From NCBI GenBank assembly GCA_965217625.1, contig OZ244557.1:372001-436000 (forward strand): DNA of 64,000 nt. The letters run 5' to 3'. This document shows, piece by piece, positions 1 to 8,969 of the stretch. The notes beneath the pieces are model-generated. The model searched no databases. It was given only the letters and a program-made list of their open reading frames with translations, and had not been told where the DNA came from. This stretch comes from TK10-74A sp965217625. GTDB lineage: Bacteria; Chloroflexota; Dehalococcoidia; Bin125. The position numbers and the translations under genes are program-made. The stretch's first letter is position 1. Every line of letters starts with the position of its first letter.

Positions 1-2
1 CG

Positions 3-431
3 CTCGTCCAGATCCTGGTCTACGTCGGCGCGATCGCCGTGCTGATGCTGTTCGCCATCCTGCTCACCCCCCGCGCCGGCCGCGACAACGAGGAGAACTC
101 GCTGCGCTACCCGGCCATGGTCCTGATGGGCCTGGTCATCGCCGCCGGTACGTTCATCGCGCTGGAGACCGACTGGGGCCCCATGCGCGAGGCCGCCGTC
201 GGCACGCAGGCCAAGATCATCGGCGAGTCGCTGATCAACAGCTACGTGCTGCCCTTCGAGATCGGGGCGGTGATGCTGACCGCCGCCCTCGTCGGCGCGA
301 TCGCCCTCGCCCGCGAGGACGACGAGGACCTGCCCATCCACACCGCCAGCCTGATCGAGGAGGGCGTCCTGCCCCCGCCCGACGGCGACCCCGACGGCGA
401 CCCCGCCGCGACCGGGGAGGCCGGCTCATGA
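3..431 (+). CDS. nuoJ: NADH-quinone oxidoreductase subunit J (5' truncated)
   Basis: Membrane subunit of respiratory complex I, helping couple NADH/quinone electron transfer to proton pumping. The gene enters from before base 1. The first readable residues, LVQILVYVGAIAVLMLF, are the typical NuoJ transmembrane segment, and further membrane helices follow around 100-200 and 250-310. The acidic proline-rich tail (DGDPDGDP) is poorly conserved. The stop overlaps the nuoK start (ATGA), so the two are translationally coupled. Only the C-terminal part is present. Confidence 0.93.
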   Translation, partial: LVQILVYVGAIAVLMLFAILLTPRAGRDNEENSLRYPAMVLMGLVIAAGTFIALETDWGPMREAAVGTQAKIIGESLINSYVLPFEIGAVMLTAALVGAIALAREDDEDLPIHTASLIEEGVLPPPDGDPDGDPAATGEAGS

Positions 432-742
432 CGATCTCGCTGGAGGAATACCTGATCGTCGGCGCGATCCTGTTCGCCATCGGGCTCTACATCGCGCTCT
501 CGAAGCGCAACGCCGTCGCCGTGCTGATGGGCGTCGAGCTGATGCTCAACGCGGTTAACCTGACGCTCGTCGCCTTCAGCCGCTTCACCGACACCGGCGT
601 CGCGCTCAGCACGCAGGTGTTCGTCGTCTTCATCATCGCCGTCGCCGCCGCCGAGGTGGCCGTCGGCCTGGCGCTGGCGCTGGTCGTCTACCGCAACCGC
701 CAGACCGTCAGCCTCGACCAGATCAACCTGCTCAAATGGTGA
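428..742 (+). CDS. nuoK: NADH-quinone oxidoreductase subunit K
   Basis: Small three-helix membrane subunit of complex I, 104 aa, the usual NuoK length. It shows the conserved glutamates in membrane helices (GVELMLNAVNLT and AAAEVAVGLAL) that belong to the proton path. It overlaps nuoJ by 4 nt (ATGA). It is followed by a 36-nt gap and a small extra gene before nuoL, where most operons run directly from K to L. Confidence 0.97.
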   Translation: MTISLEEYLIVGAILFAIGLYIALSKRNAVAVLMGVELMLNAVNLTLVAFSRFTDTGVALSTQVFVVFIIAVAAAEVAVGLALALVVYRNRQTVSLDQINLLKW

Positions 743-778
743 ACCCCGCGACCGTGCACCAAGAAGTGAGACACGACC

Positions 779-973
779 ATGTGGGCTGAGTTCATGCGAC
801 TGCCCAACCGCTACATCGCCGAGACGTGGCGCGAGCTGCTGCACGCCGAGGGCGTCGCCGTGCGCCTCGTCGTGCCCGACGACCGCGCCGCCGAGGGCGA
901 CCTCGCCCCGCGCACCCTGTACGTACCCGACTCCAAGACGCACGTCGCCCGCGAGATCCTGCGGAAGATATAG
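779..973 (+). CDS. Small DUF2007-like protein inside the nuo operon
   Basis: A 64-aa soluble protein. It starts with an R-x-PN-x-x-x-A-E-x-W-x-x-L-L-x-A-EG pattern, has a beta-strand-rich middle, and ends in LYVPDSKTHVAREIL. This matches the outline of the DUF2007/'putative signal transducing protein' fold, where the last helix follows an LxVP motif. It lies 36 nt after nuoK and 10 nt before nuoL on the same strand, so it is probably co-transcribed. Its role in complex I is unknown. An assembly or regulatory partner is only a guess from position. Confidence 0.7.
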   Translation: MWAEFMRLPNRYIAETWRELLHAEGVAVRLVVPDDRAAEGDLAPRTLYVPDSKTHVAREILRKI

Positions 974-983
974 GCAAGCGCAG

Positions 984-2909
984 ATGAACCAACCGGTCGC
1001 CGAAGGCCTCGTCTGGCTCATCTTCTTCCTGCCGGTGGCGTCGTTCTTCGTGATCGCCGTCGCCCTGCGCGGCCGGCCGATGGCCGCCGCGCTGCTCACC
1101 ATCGGCGCGATCGGCGCCGGGCTGGTCGTCTCGATCTACGCCCTCATCCGCGTCATCGGCGAGGACGGCCACGCCGTCGGCTTCGCGAGCCACGCGCTGT
1201 TCAGCGCCGGCGACCTGATCGTCAACGTCGGCGCCCGCCTCGACGGCCTCTCGGCCGTCATGCTCGTCGTTGTCACCGGCGTCTCGCTGCTCGTCCAGGT
1301 CTACTCGCTCGGCTACATGAAGGGCGACGGCGGCGTCGCGCGCTACTACGCCTTCATGTCGTTCTTCACCGCCGCCATGCTGGGCCTGATCCTGGCCGAC
1401 AACCTGCTCATGCTGTTCGTCTTCTGGGAGCTGGTCGGCGCGGCCTCCTACTTCCTGATCGGCTTCTGGTTCCACCGGCCCGCCGCCGCCGCCGCCGCCA
1501 AGAAGGCGTTCATCGTCACCCGCCTCGGCGACCTCGGGCTGCTCGCCGCGCTGATCCTGATCTGGGACCGCGCCGGCACGCTCGAGATCGCCGCCATCAA
1601 CACCGAGGTAGTCGAACTCGTCGCCCTCGGCGTCCTCGGCCAGACGATGCTCACGCTGTTCGCGCTCGGCCTGGCCGCCGGCGCGATCGGCAAGAGCGCC
1701 CAGTTCCCGCTGCACATCTGGCTGCCCGACGCCATGGAGGGCCCGACCCCCGTCTCGGCGCTCGTCCACTCGGCGACCATGGTCGCGGCCGGCGTCTACC
1801 TGCTGGCCCGCTTCTTCCCCGTCATCGAGGCCTCGCAGTTCGCCTCCGACTTCATCGCCTGGATCGGCGTCGTCACCGCCGTCGGCGCGGCCCTGCTCGC
1901 CGTCACCCAGACCGACATCAAGCGCGTGCTGGCCTACTCCACGATCTCCCAGCTGGCCTACATGATGTTCGCCATCGGCATCGGCGCCTACGCCGCCGCC
2001 GTCTTCCACCTCATGACGCACGCCTTCTTCAAGTCGCTGCTCTTCCTCGGCGCGGGCTCCGTCAACCACTCCACCAACACCTTCGACATGACCCGCATGG
2101 GCGGCCTGCGCGGCAAGATGCCGATCACCTACGCGACCTTCGTGATCGGGGCGCTGTCGCTGGCCGGCGTCATCCCCCTGGCCGGCTTCTGGTCGAAGGA
2201 CGAGATCCTGATCGACGCCTGGAAGCACAACCAGGCGGTCTTCGCCTTCGGCCTGCTGGCCGCCGGGCTGACCGCCTTCTACATGGTCCGCGCCATCGCC
2301 CTGACCTTCCACGGCGACTACCGCGGCGGCGAGCAGCCCGCCCCCGGCGAGCACGGCGCCGACCCCGCCCACCCCCACGAGTCCTCCCGCACGATGACGA
2401 TCCCGCTCTGCATCCTCGCGGTGCTGGCCGTCGGGGCCGGCTGGCTGACCTTCGGCGGCGAGTTCCAGTCGTGGGTGCTGGGCGCGCTGCCCGACGCGCA
2501 CGAGGCCGAGTTCCTCTGGCACACGGGCGTCTTCATCGGCTCGACGCTGCTCGCCGCCGGCGCCGCCGGCGCGGCCATCGCGATCTACGTCCGCGGCGAC
2601 ATCGACCCCGCCCGCCTGCGCGCCCACCCGGCGATCGCCCCGCTGCACCGCCTGCTCGAGCGCAAGTACTACGCCGACGTCCTCGCCGAGGACATCCTCG
2701 TGCGCCGCGTCTTCTACAACGGCATCGCCAAGGCCGCCCACGCCTTCGACGTCATCGTCGTCGACGGCGTCGTCAACGGCGTCGCCCGCGGGACGTTCAC
2801 CGTCGGCTGGTTCGCGAAGTTCGCCCAGAACGGCCAGGCCCAGACCGCCGCCGCCGCGCTGCTCGCCGGGGGCGTGATCATCTTCGGAGCGGTGGTGCTG
2901 CTCCAGTGA
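984..2909 (+). CDS. nuoL: NADH-quinone oxidoreductase subunit L
   Basis: Largest antiporter-like membrane subunit of complex I, 641 aa, normal for NuoL. The proton-antiporter core is clear: FVFWELVGAASYFLIGFW, the lysine helix GKSAQFPLHIWLPDAMEGPTP, and TQTDIKRVLAYSTISQL. The C-terminal lateral-helix region ends near LLAGGVIIFGAVVLLQ. The stop overlaps the GTG start of nuoM (GTGA). A His/Pro-rich loop at about residues 450-470 (PAPGEHGADPAHPHE) is a normal variable segment. Confidence 0.97.
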   Translation: MNQPVAEGLVWLIFFLPVASFFVIAVALRGRPMAAALLTIGAIGAGLVVSIYALIRVIGEDGHAVGFASHALFSAGDLIVNVGARLDGLSAVMLVVVTGVSLLVQVYSLGYMKGDGGVARYYAFMSFFTAAMLGLILADNLLMLFVFWELVGAASYFLIGFWFHRPAAAAAAKKAFIVTRLGDLGLLAALILIWDRAGTLEIAAINTEVVELVALGVLGQTMLTLFALGLAAGAIGKSAQFPLHIWLPDAMEGPTPVSALVHSATMVAAGVYLLARFFPVIEASQFASDFIAWIGVVTAVGAALLAVTQTDIKRVLAYSTISQLAYMMFAIGIGAYAAAVFHLMTHAFFKSLLFLGAGSVNHSTNTFDMTRMGGLRGKMPITYATFVIGALSLAGVIPLAGFWSKDEILIDAWKHNQAVFAFGLLAAGLTAFYMVRAIALTFHGDYRGGEQPAPGEHGADPAHPHESSRTMTIPLCILAVLAVGAGWLTFGGEFQSWVLGALPDAHEAEFLWHTGVFIGSTLLAAGAAGAAIAIYVRGDIDPARLRAHPAIAPLHRLLERKYYADVLAEDILVRRVFYNGIAKAAHAFDVIVVDGVVNGVARGTFTVGWFAKFAQNGQAQTAAAALLAGGVIIFGAVVLLQ

Positions 2910-4486
2910 ACGACTTCCCCATCCTCTCGGTGCTCATCTTCCTGCCCATCGCGGGGGCGCTGCTGCTCGCCCTGATCCCCGGCGAGCGCGTCCCCACGCA
3001 GCGCCTCTTCGCCCGCGTCCCCGGGGACCAGCAGGACCGCGCCAAGTGGTTCGCGCTCGCCGTCTCCGCCGCGACGCTGGTCATCTCGCTCATCCTCTTC
3101 ATCGACTTCGACCACGGCCGCCCCGGCTTCCAGTACACCGACACCTTCACCTGGATCGACGCCGACGACGTCGGCTTCACGGTGCGCTACGCCTTCGGCC
3201 TCGACGGCCTCTCGGCGCCGCTCGTCCTGCTGACCACCTTCCTGACGACCGTCGCCGTGCTCATCTCCTGGCGCATCGACCTGCGCCCCAAGGAGTACTT
3301 CGCCTGGCTGCTGGTGCTCGAGGCCTCCGTGCTGGGCGTCTTCACCGCCCTCGACCTGCTGGTCTTCTTCCTCTTCTGGGAGCTCGAGCTGATCCCGATG
3401 TTCCTGCTCATCTCGACCTGGGGGCACGGCGAGCGGCGGCACTACTCGGCGCTCAAGTTCGTGCTCTACACCGTCTTCGGATCGGCCTTCATGCTGGTCG
3501 GCTTCCTGATCCTCGGCGCCACGGCCGGCTCCTTCGACATGCGCGACATCCGCGCCGCCGACCTCTCGGCCGCCGTGCTGCCGCTGCAGGCGGTGTTCGC
3601 CTTCATCCTCATCGCCTTCGCCGTCAAGCTGCCCGTCGTGCCGCTGCACACCTGGCTGCCCGACGCCCACACCGACGCCCCCACGGCCGTCTCCGTGATC
3701 CTCGCCGGCGTGTTGCTGAAGATGGGCGGCTACGGCGTCCTGCGGCTGCTGTTCACGCTCATGCCCGACGTCGCCGCCGACGCCGACCTCGCGCTGGCGA
3801 TCATCGCTTCCGTCTCGATCGTCTACGGCGCGATCATCACCATCCGCCAGACCGACCTCAAGCGCCTCGTCGCCTACTCCTCAGTCTCGCATATGGGCTT
3901 CGTGCTGCTGGGCGTCTCCGCGCTCGGCGTCACCGGGCTCTCCGGCGCCGCGATGCAGCTCGTCACGCACGGCCTGATCACGGGCCTGCTGTTCGTCGTC
4001 GTGGGCCTGATCTACGACCGCACCCACACCCGCGAGATCGCCGACATGCGCGGCATGGCCCATCACATGCCGCTGCTCGCCACCGTCACCGTGCTCGCCG
4101 GCTTCGCCAGCCTCGGGCTGCCCGCCCTGGCCGGCTTCGTCGCCGAGATCACGATCTTCCTCGGCGCGTTCGCCCAGCACGAGGCCCCGACCGTCGTCGC
4201 GCTGCTGGGCGTCCTGCTGGCCGCCGGCTACATGCTGTTCGCCATCCAGCGCACGATGTTCGGCCCCCGCGACGACCGCTGGTCGCACCTGCCCGACATC
4301 GGCGCCTGGTGGGAGGTCGCGCCCGTGGCCGCGCTCGTCGCCGTGATCATCCTGCTGGGCGTCTACCCGTCGATCGTCATGGACCTCTTCGAGGCCGCCG
4401 TCGCGCCCATCGCCGACGGCCTGGCCTTCGCCCTCGACTCGGGCGCGCCGTCTGAGGCCGCCACCGCGACGGCAGGAGGCGGCTGA
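2906..4486 (+). CDS. nuoM: NADH-quinone oxidoreductase subunit M
   Basis: Antiporter-like complex I subunit, 526 aa. GTG at 2906 is chosen because it overlaps the nuoL stop by 4 nt and gives the usual hydrophobic N-terminus (NDFPILSVLIFLPIAGALLL). Family signatures include FFLFWELELIPMFLLI, the lysine helix AVKLPVVPLHTWLPDAHTDAPT and RQTDLKRLVAYSSVSHMG. An open frame continues upstream into nuoL in another phase and has no NuoM-like content. The stop overlaps the nuoN start (TGATG). Confidence 0.97.
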   Translation: MNDFPILSVLIFLPIAGALLLALIPGERVPTQRLFARVPGDQQDRAKWFALAVSAATLVISLILFIDFDHGRPGFQYTDTFTWIDADDVGFTVRYAFGLDGLSAPLVLLTTFLTTVAVLISWRIDLRPKEYFAWLLVLEASVLGVFTALDLLVFFLFWELELIPMFLLISTWGHGERRHYSALKFVLYTVFGSAFMLVGFLILGATAGSFDMRDIRAADLSAAVLPLQAVFAFILIAFAVKLPVVPLHTWLPDAHTDAPTAVSVILAGVLLKMGGYGVLRLLFTLMPDVAADADLALAIIASVSIVYGAIITIRQTDLKRLVAYSSVSHMGFVLLGVSALGVTGLSGAAMQLVTHGLITGLLFVVVGLIYDRTHTREIADMRGMAHHMPLLATVTVLAGFASLGLPALAGFVAEITIFLGAFAQHEAPTVVALLGVLLAAGYMLFAIQRTMFGPRDDRWSHLPDIGAWWEVAPVAALVAVIILLGVYPSIVMDLFEAAVAPIADGLAFALDSGAPSEAATATAGGG

Positions 4487-5958
4487 TGCTCGGCGAGATC
4501 AACCTCCTCGGCCCGCAGCTCGTGCTCATGTGCGTCGGCGGCTTCCTGCTCATCGCCGACCTCTTCATCAAGCGCCGCGCCCTGCTGGCGGGCACCGCCG
4601 CCGCCGCCGTCCTGGGCAGCGTCGCCTACAGCGCCATCCTGCTCGCCGACGGCAAGGTCGGCCGCGAAGCCTTCGACGGCGTCCTCGTCTTCGACCACTT
4701 CGCGCTGTTCTTCCAGTTCCTCATCGCCGGCGCGGCCTTGGCCACCATCGCCGCCTCCTGGGAGACGCTCGAGCGCATCCCCTCGCGCCGCGGGGAGTAC
4801 CTCGCGCTGATCCTGTTCAGCGTCACCGGCCTGATGCTGCTCGCCGGCACCCGCGACCTGATCGGCATCTTCGTCGCCCTCGAACTGACCAGCCTCTCGC
4901 AGTACGTGCTGGTCGGCTTCCACAAGGACCGGCTCGGCTCCGAGGCCGGGCTCAAGTACCTGCTGCTGGGCGCGATCGCCTCCGCCGTGCTGCTCTACGG
5001 CATGGCCATGCTGCTCGGCCTGACCGGCAGCACTAACCTGCCCGAGATCGCCGCCGCCATCGCCGGCTCCGGCGAGGGCCAGTTCGAGGCGCTGATCTTC
5101 GCCGCCGCCTTCCTGATCGTCGGTTTCGGCTTCAAGGCCGCCATCGCCCCCTTCCAGATGTGGGTGCCCGATGTCTACACCGGCGCGCCCACGCCGATCG
5201 CCGCCTTCCTCTCCGTCGCCTCGAAGGCCGCCGCCTTCGCCGTCCTCATCCGCATCTTCTTCGAGGCCCTCGGCGACGACCTCCTCGCCGAGCACTGGTC
5301 GACCGTCTTCGCCGTGCTCGCCGCGCTCTCGATGTTCGTCGGCAACGTGCTCGCCATCCAGCAATCCAACATCAAGCGCATGCTGGCCTACTCCTCCGTC
5401 GCGCAGGCGGGCACCATCCTCATCGGCCTGGCCGCGATCAGCGCCGACCGCGGCGAACTCCTGGGCGCGAGCGGCATCCTCTTCTACCTGGCCGGCTACA
5501 CCGTCTCCAACCTGGCCGCCTTCCTCGTCGTCATCGTCGTGTACGAGAAGATCGGCTCCTTCGAGATCGACGACTACCGCGGCCTGGGGCGCCGGGCGCC
5601 GTTGCTGGCCGGCGTGCTCGCCCTGGCCCTCGTCTCGCTGACCGGGCTGCCGCCCACGGCGGGCTTCTTCGGCAAGCTCTACCTCTTCGACACCGCCATC
5701 CAGTCGGGCCTCGTCTGGCTGGCCGTGATCGGCGTCGTCAACACCGCCATCAGCGCCGCCTACTACATCCGCCCCATCAAGGCCATGTTCATCGACGAGC
5801 CCGCCTCCGACCTCGCCCGCCCGGCCCCGTCCTCGTGGCTGCCCAGCCCGCCCCTCGCCGCGACGCTGGCGTTGGCCGCCGCCGGCGTGGTAGTCATCGG
5901 TCTCGCCCCCGGCCTCCTGATAGACGTCGCGGAGGAGGCCGTCGGGGTGCTGCTCTGA
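4486..5958 (+). CDS. nuoN: NADH-quinone oxidoreductase subunit N
   Basis: Third antiporter-like membrane subunit of complex I, 490 aa. Signatures include IFVALELTSLSQYVLVGF, GFGFKAAIAPFQMWVPDVY and QSNIKRMLAYSSVAQAG. It overlaps nuoM by one base. It ends the operon: the next gene, 62 nt on, is unrelated and of a different base composition. Confidence 0.97.
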   Translation: MLGEINLLGPQLVLMCVGGFLLIADLFIKRRALLAGTAAAAVLGSVAYSAILLADGKVGREAFDGVLVFDHFALFFQFLIAGAALATIAASWETLERIPSRRGEYLALILFSVTGLMLLAGTRDLIGIFVALELTSLSQYVLVGFHKDRLGSEAGLKYLLLGAIASAVLLYGMAMLLGLTGSTNLPEIAAAIAGSGEGQFEALIFAAAFLIVGFGFKAAIAPFQMWVPDVYTGAPTPIAAFLSVASKAAAFAVLIRIFFEALGDDLLAEHWSTVFAVLAALSMFVGNVLAIQQSNIKRMLAYSSVAQAGTILIGLAAISADRGELLGASGILFYLAGYTVSNLAAFLVVIVVYEKIGSFEIDDYRGLGRRAPLLAGVLALALVSLTGLPPTAGFFGKLYLFDTAIQSGLVWLAVIGVVNTAISAAYYIRPIKAMFIDEPASDLARPAPSSWLPSPPLAATLALAAAGVVVIGLAPGLLIDVAEEAVGVLL

Positions 5959-6020
5959 GGTCGTGTGGGGGGCGTAGCGCCGCCCGCAGGATATGATGGG
6001 GACATGGTGGAGGCCGTGTC

Positions 6021-7202
6021 GTGTCCGCACTCCTGAAGAGCCTCAGGCTCAAGGACTATCGAAGCTACCAATTCTGTCACGTCGACTTCGACAGGGCGAC
6101 GGTGCTCGTCGGTCCAAACGGCGCCGGCAAGAGCAACCTCATCGACGCGCTTCACTTCCTGTCCGACGCCGTCAACCTCGGCTTGGACGCGGCACTCACC
6201 CCACGGGGCGGGATCACGGCGATTCGGCGCCGCATCCCTCGGGGACGCCCGCCTGACGTCGAGATCGAGATCGCCGTTCAACTCTCGAAGCATGAGGCCC
6301 GATACTCCCTCACGCTGGGATCCTTGGCGGGTGGTGATTGGGAATTGAAGTCCGAGCAATTCAAGGCGTTTGCCAACGGCCTAGCCGCCCGCCCATCGGT
6401 TCGCTACGAACGCGACCCGGGTTCCGTCAACATGAATGGCTTCGCTGACCAGCAACCAGCCGGCCAAGTGCTCTCCATTGCGGACGCGCTGCGTGGCTCC
6501 CGCGCTCTCTTGCTGCCGACGTTTAGTGCGCAAGAGCCGATTGGGGAGTTGTACTCGTTTCTCCAGGATATGAGCTTCTACTCGATCTTCCCGGACACCC
6601 TCAAGGGGCCACAGAAGCCCCTCTCGAGCTACCCGCTGGACGAGCACGGCGGCAACCTCAACTCGGTCATCCGAACGATGAGGGACCGAAAGCGCCCGGA
6701 GATTGACAGAATCCGTTCCGCACTGGCGGATATGGTGCCTGGCGTCAAGGACTTCAAGATCACGCAAGCGGGTGGCTACCTCGCAGCCTCTCTCTGCTCC
6801 AAGTTGAACAAGCGGGAGGCATGGTTCGACGCCAGCCAGTGCTCCGATGGGACGCTGCGGATCTTGGGCATCCTTGTCGCCCTGCACCAGCATCCGGCCC
6901 GCTCTTTCGTCGCTGTCGAGGAGCCCGAATTGACGGTCCATCCCGGTGTCTTGTCCGCCCTCGCCGAGGAGCTTCTTGAGGCCTCGCAGCGGTCTCAGGT
7001 CCTCGTCTCAACCCACTCCCCGGACCTGATCGCGCGCCTGCCGGTTGAGAGCCTCCGGGTGGTCGAGGGATCGGCGAGCGGTAGCAGTGTTGGCCCCGTC
7101 TCGGGCGATCAGCTACAGGCCGTGAGCGACCTGCTCTTCTCATCGGGGGACCTGCTACGCCTGGGGATGCGCCAGGAGAGTGCAGCCTCAGCGGGCGCCT
7201 GA
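6021..7202 (+). CDS. AAA family (OLD/RecF-like) ATPase of a two-gene defence-type module
   Basis: A 393-aa ATPase with SMC/RecF-type topology: Walker A GPNGAGKSN near residue 33, a coiled middle, then signature and Walker B in FVAVEEPELTVHP and the H-loop STHSPDLI near the end. It belongs to the AAA_15/AAA_21 (OLD-like) group. GTG at 6021 fits because the family begins at LKSLRLKDYRSY. It overlaps the following DUF4276 gene by one base (TGATG). The pair is lower in GC and richer in A/T third positions than the nuo genes upstream, as expected for a transferred module. OLD-type ATPases paired with Toprim-like partners are commonly antiviral. That role is inferred here. Confidence 0.8.
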   Translation: MSALLKSLRLKDYRSYQFCHVDFDRATVLVGPNGAGKSNLIDALHFLSDAVNLGLDAALTPRGGITAIRRRIPRGRPPDVEIEIAVQLSKHEARYSLTLGSLAGGDWELKSEQFKAFANGLAARPSVRYERDPGSVNMNGFADQQPAGQVLSIADALRGSRALLLPTFSAQEPIGELYSFLQDMSFYSIFPDTLKGPQKPLSSYPLDEHGGNLNSVIRTMRDRKRPEIDRIRSALADMVPGVKDFKITQAGGYLAASLCSKLNKREAWFDASQCSDGTLRILGILVALHQHPARSFVAVEEPELTVHPGVLSALAEELLEASQRSQVLVSTHSPDLIARLPVESLRVVEGSASGSSVGPVSGDQLQAVSDLLFSSGDLLRLGMRQESAASAGA

Positions 7203-7837
7203 TGAGATTGGGCGTCATCGCGGAGGGCGATGGGGACAAGCCTGCGGTTCGAGTGATACTCGACCGCCTCCGCGGCGTGTACGAGGACTTAGCGCAGGTG
7301 CAGGTGGGCGAGGTCAACAACGCGCTCGGACGCGGCAACCTCACAAGGGCCGACGGCATCGAGAGGTTCTTCCGCCTCACTGCTCCGGGGCACGACGCCG
7401 TTCTCGTTCTTCTCGACGCGGATCGGGATTGCCCGCTGACATTGGCCGCTGACTTGGCGGTGCGTATGAAGGCGTGCGGTCTCAGCATCCCGGCGGCGGT
7501 TGTCTGCGCGAACCACGCCTTCGAAAGCTGGTTTCTCGCTGACCTGGAGTCCGTTCGCGGCCAGAGTGTGAAGGGCCGTGTACTGCTGCGGCCAGCTGCT
7601 GAAATTCAGGAGAGCCCGGAGCTGATCGTGAATCCGAAGGCGCGACTCGGCCACTTCCTAATGCCGCGCGAGTACTACAAGGAGTCGCGCGACCAACCGG
7701 CTTTGGCAGGTCTCATTGATCTTGAGCGAGTGGAGTCCCGGTGTCGCTCGTTCCGTCGCTTGGTTTCCGGCCTGCGCGACCTCCAGGCGGCGACCGCCGG
7801 CGGAGCCGACACGGTGACGCCCATGATCTCTGCATGA
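7202..7837 (+). CDS. DUF4276 (RloB/Toprim-like) protein, partner of the AAA ATPase
   Basis: A 211-aa protein with the DUF4276 layout: N-terminal strand and acidic turn (LGVIAEGDGDKPAV), a central acidic motif VLVLLDADRDCP, and ANHAFESWFLAD. The E...DxD arrangement resembles Toprim-like nuclease centres. The start overlaps the ATPase stop, so the two are coupled and presumably act together. No experimental role can be read from the sequence. A nuclease effector gated by the ATPase is the most reasonable guess. Confidence 0.75.
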   Translation: MRLGVIAEGDGDKPAVRVILDRLRGVYEDLAQVQVGEVNNALGRGNLTRADGIERFFRLTAPGHDAVLVLLDADRDCPLTLAADLAVRMKACGLSIPAAVVCANHAFESWFLADLESVRGQSVKGRVLLRPAAEIQESPELIVNPKARLGHFLMPREYYKESRDQPALAGLIDLERVESRCRSFRRLVSGLRDLQAATAGGADTVTPMISA

Positions 7838-7844
7838 TCACCCC

Positions 7845-8327
7845 ATGACCGCCCCCCACCGCATCGACGTCCATATCGACCGCCCATTCCGGCACCGGGC
7901 CGACCCCGCCCTCCTCGCCGACGCCATCCGCCACACGCTCGACTCTCGACGCCTCCGCGCCCCGCGCGCCGTCTCCCTGCGCCTGGCCGACACCCGCACG
8001 GTGCGACGCCTCAACGCCCGCTACCTCGGCCTCGACGAGCCCACCGACGTGCTGGCCTTCAACACCGACATCCCCGGCCTGCGCGACCCCCACGGCGTCG
8101 CCGAGCTTGGGGCGCTGATCATCGCCGTGCCCGTCGCCGCGCGCGGCGCTCGCGCCCGCGCCGTCCCCCTCGCCGACGAGCTCTGCCTGCTCGCCGTCCA
8201 CGGCGCCCTCCACCTCCTCGGCTTCGACCACGAGACGCCGTCGGAGGACGCCGCCATGCGTCGCATGGAGCATCGGGCGCTCACACGGCTGGGTCGTCCC
8301 GGGGCCGCCCGGCCGCCGCTGCCGTAG
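7845..8327 (+). CDS. ybeY: Endoribonuclease YbeY (rRNA maturation factor)
   Basis: Single-strand endoribonuclease needed for 16S rRNA 3'-end maturation and ribosome quality control. The 160-aa protein carries the diagnostic zinc motif HGALHLLGFDHETPSEDAAM (H-x3-H-x5-H) and the preceding segment LNARYLGLDEPTDVLAFNTD. It follows the DUF4276 gene by 7 nt but is a core gene of different composition, so the proximity does not imply shared function. Confidence 0.95.
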   Translation: MTAPHRIDVHIDRPFRHRADPALLADAIRHTLDSRRLRAPRAVSLRLADTRTVRRLNARYLGLDEPTDVLAFNTDIPGLRDPHGVAELGALIIAVPVAARGARARAVPLADELCLLAVHGALHLLGFDHETPSEDAAMRRMEHRALTRLGRPGAARPPLP

Positions 8328-8341
8328 CGGCCCGCCGCTCC

Positions 8342-8647
8342 CTACACCGCCACGCGACGCTCCCGGCGCGACATCGCCGCGCTCAAGTCGTACTGCGACT
8401 GCTGTCCCATCCACACCATCGCCGAGATGCCGAGCGCGTCCTCCAAGCCCAGCGCCGTCTCCGCCGTGATGCTGCGCCGCCCCCGCACGATCTCGTTGAC
8501 CAGCCGCGGCGAGCGGCCCATGGCCTTGGCCAGCGCCACCTGCGTCATCTCGCGCGCCTCTAACTCCTCCCGGATCATCTCCCCGGGATGGAGCGTCGGC
8601 CCCTCGGCGTATCCGCGATACGGTCCGTAACTCTCGCTAGTCGCCAT
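8342..8647 (-). CDS. higA: HigA-type XRE antitoxin (copy 1)
   Basis: A 101-aa helix-turn-helix antitoxin of the HigA/VapI group: LHPGEMIREELEAREMTQ, then ALAKAMGRSPRLVNEIVRG, then RSITAETALGLEDALGIS. It binds the toxin encoded just upstream and usually represses the shared promoter. The start lies 11 nt inside the end of higB, so it is the second gene of a toxin-first operon, the normal HigBA order. Confidence 0.88.
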   Translation of the reverse strand: MATSESYGPYRGYAEGPTLHPGEMIREELEAREMTQVALAKAMGRSPRLVNEIVRGRRSITAETALGLEDALGISAMVWMGQQSQYDLSAAMSRRERRVAV

Positions 8648-8933
8648 AATGGTTGTTGACCTCCTCGATCATCACTTCGTTGCCCGGCTGGTTGGGCGTG
8701 ACTTCCATTCGCCAGCGGCCGGTCAGCACGATCGCATGGCTCCCACGACGCTCACGAATCCGGTGGACACGCCAAGACCGGATCGTGAAAGCGTCCGGCC
8801 ACCCCGACATGTCCCCCAAGGCCCGCACTCGCTGCACGTAGCGCGGGCCCACCTGAGGGCCCCAGCGACGCGCCGCCTCCGGCGTGTCCTCCGCTGCACG
8901 CTGGAGTGATCGTGTCCGAAACCGCACGATCAT
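8637..8933 (-). CDS. higB: HigB-type RelE/ParE-fold toxin
   Basis: A 98-aa basic protein with the 'plasmid maintenance killer' pattern: N-terminal MIVRFRTRSLQRAAED, central SWRVHRIRERRGSHAIVLTG, then RWRMEVTP and a closing strand VMIEEVNNHYGD. HigB toxins are ribosome-dependent mRNA endonucleases. It lies between two paralogous antitoxin genes: 11-nt overlap with copy 1 downstream, 36-nt gap from copy 2 upstream. Confidence 0.82.
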   Translation of the reverse strand: MIVRFRTRSLQRAAEDTPEAARRWGPQVGPRYVQRVRALGDMSGWPDAFTIRSWRVHRIRERRGSHAIVLTGRWRMEVTPNQPGNEVMIEEVNNHYGD

Positions 8934-8969
8934 CCGACGTCTCCTGCCGACTGCGTTACCGTATAGCGT

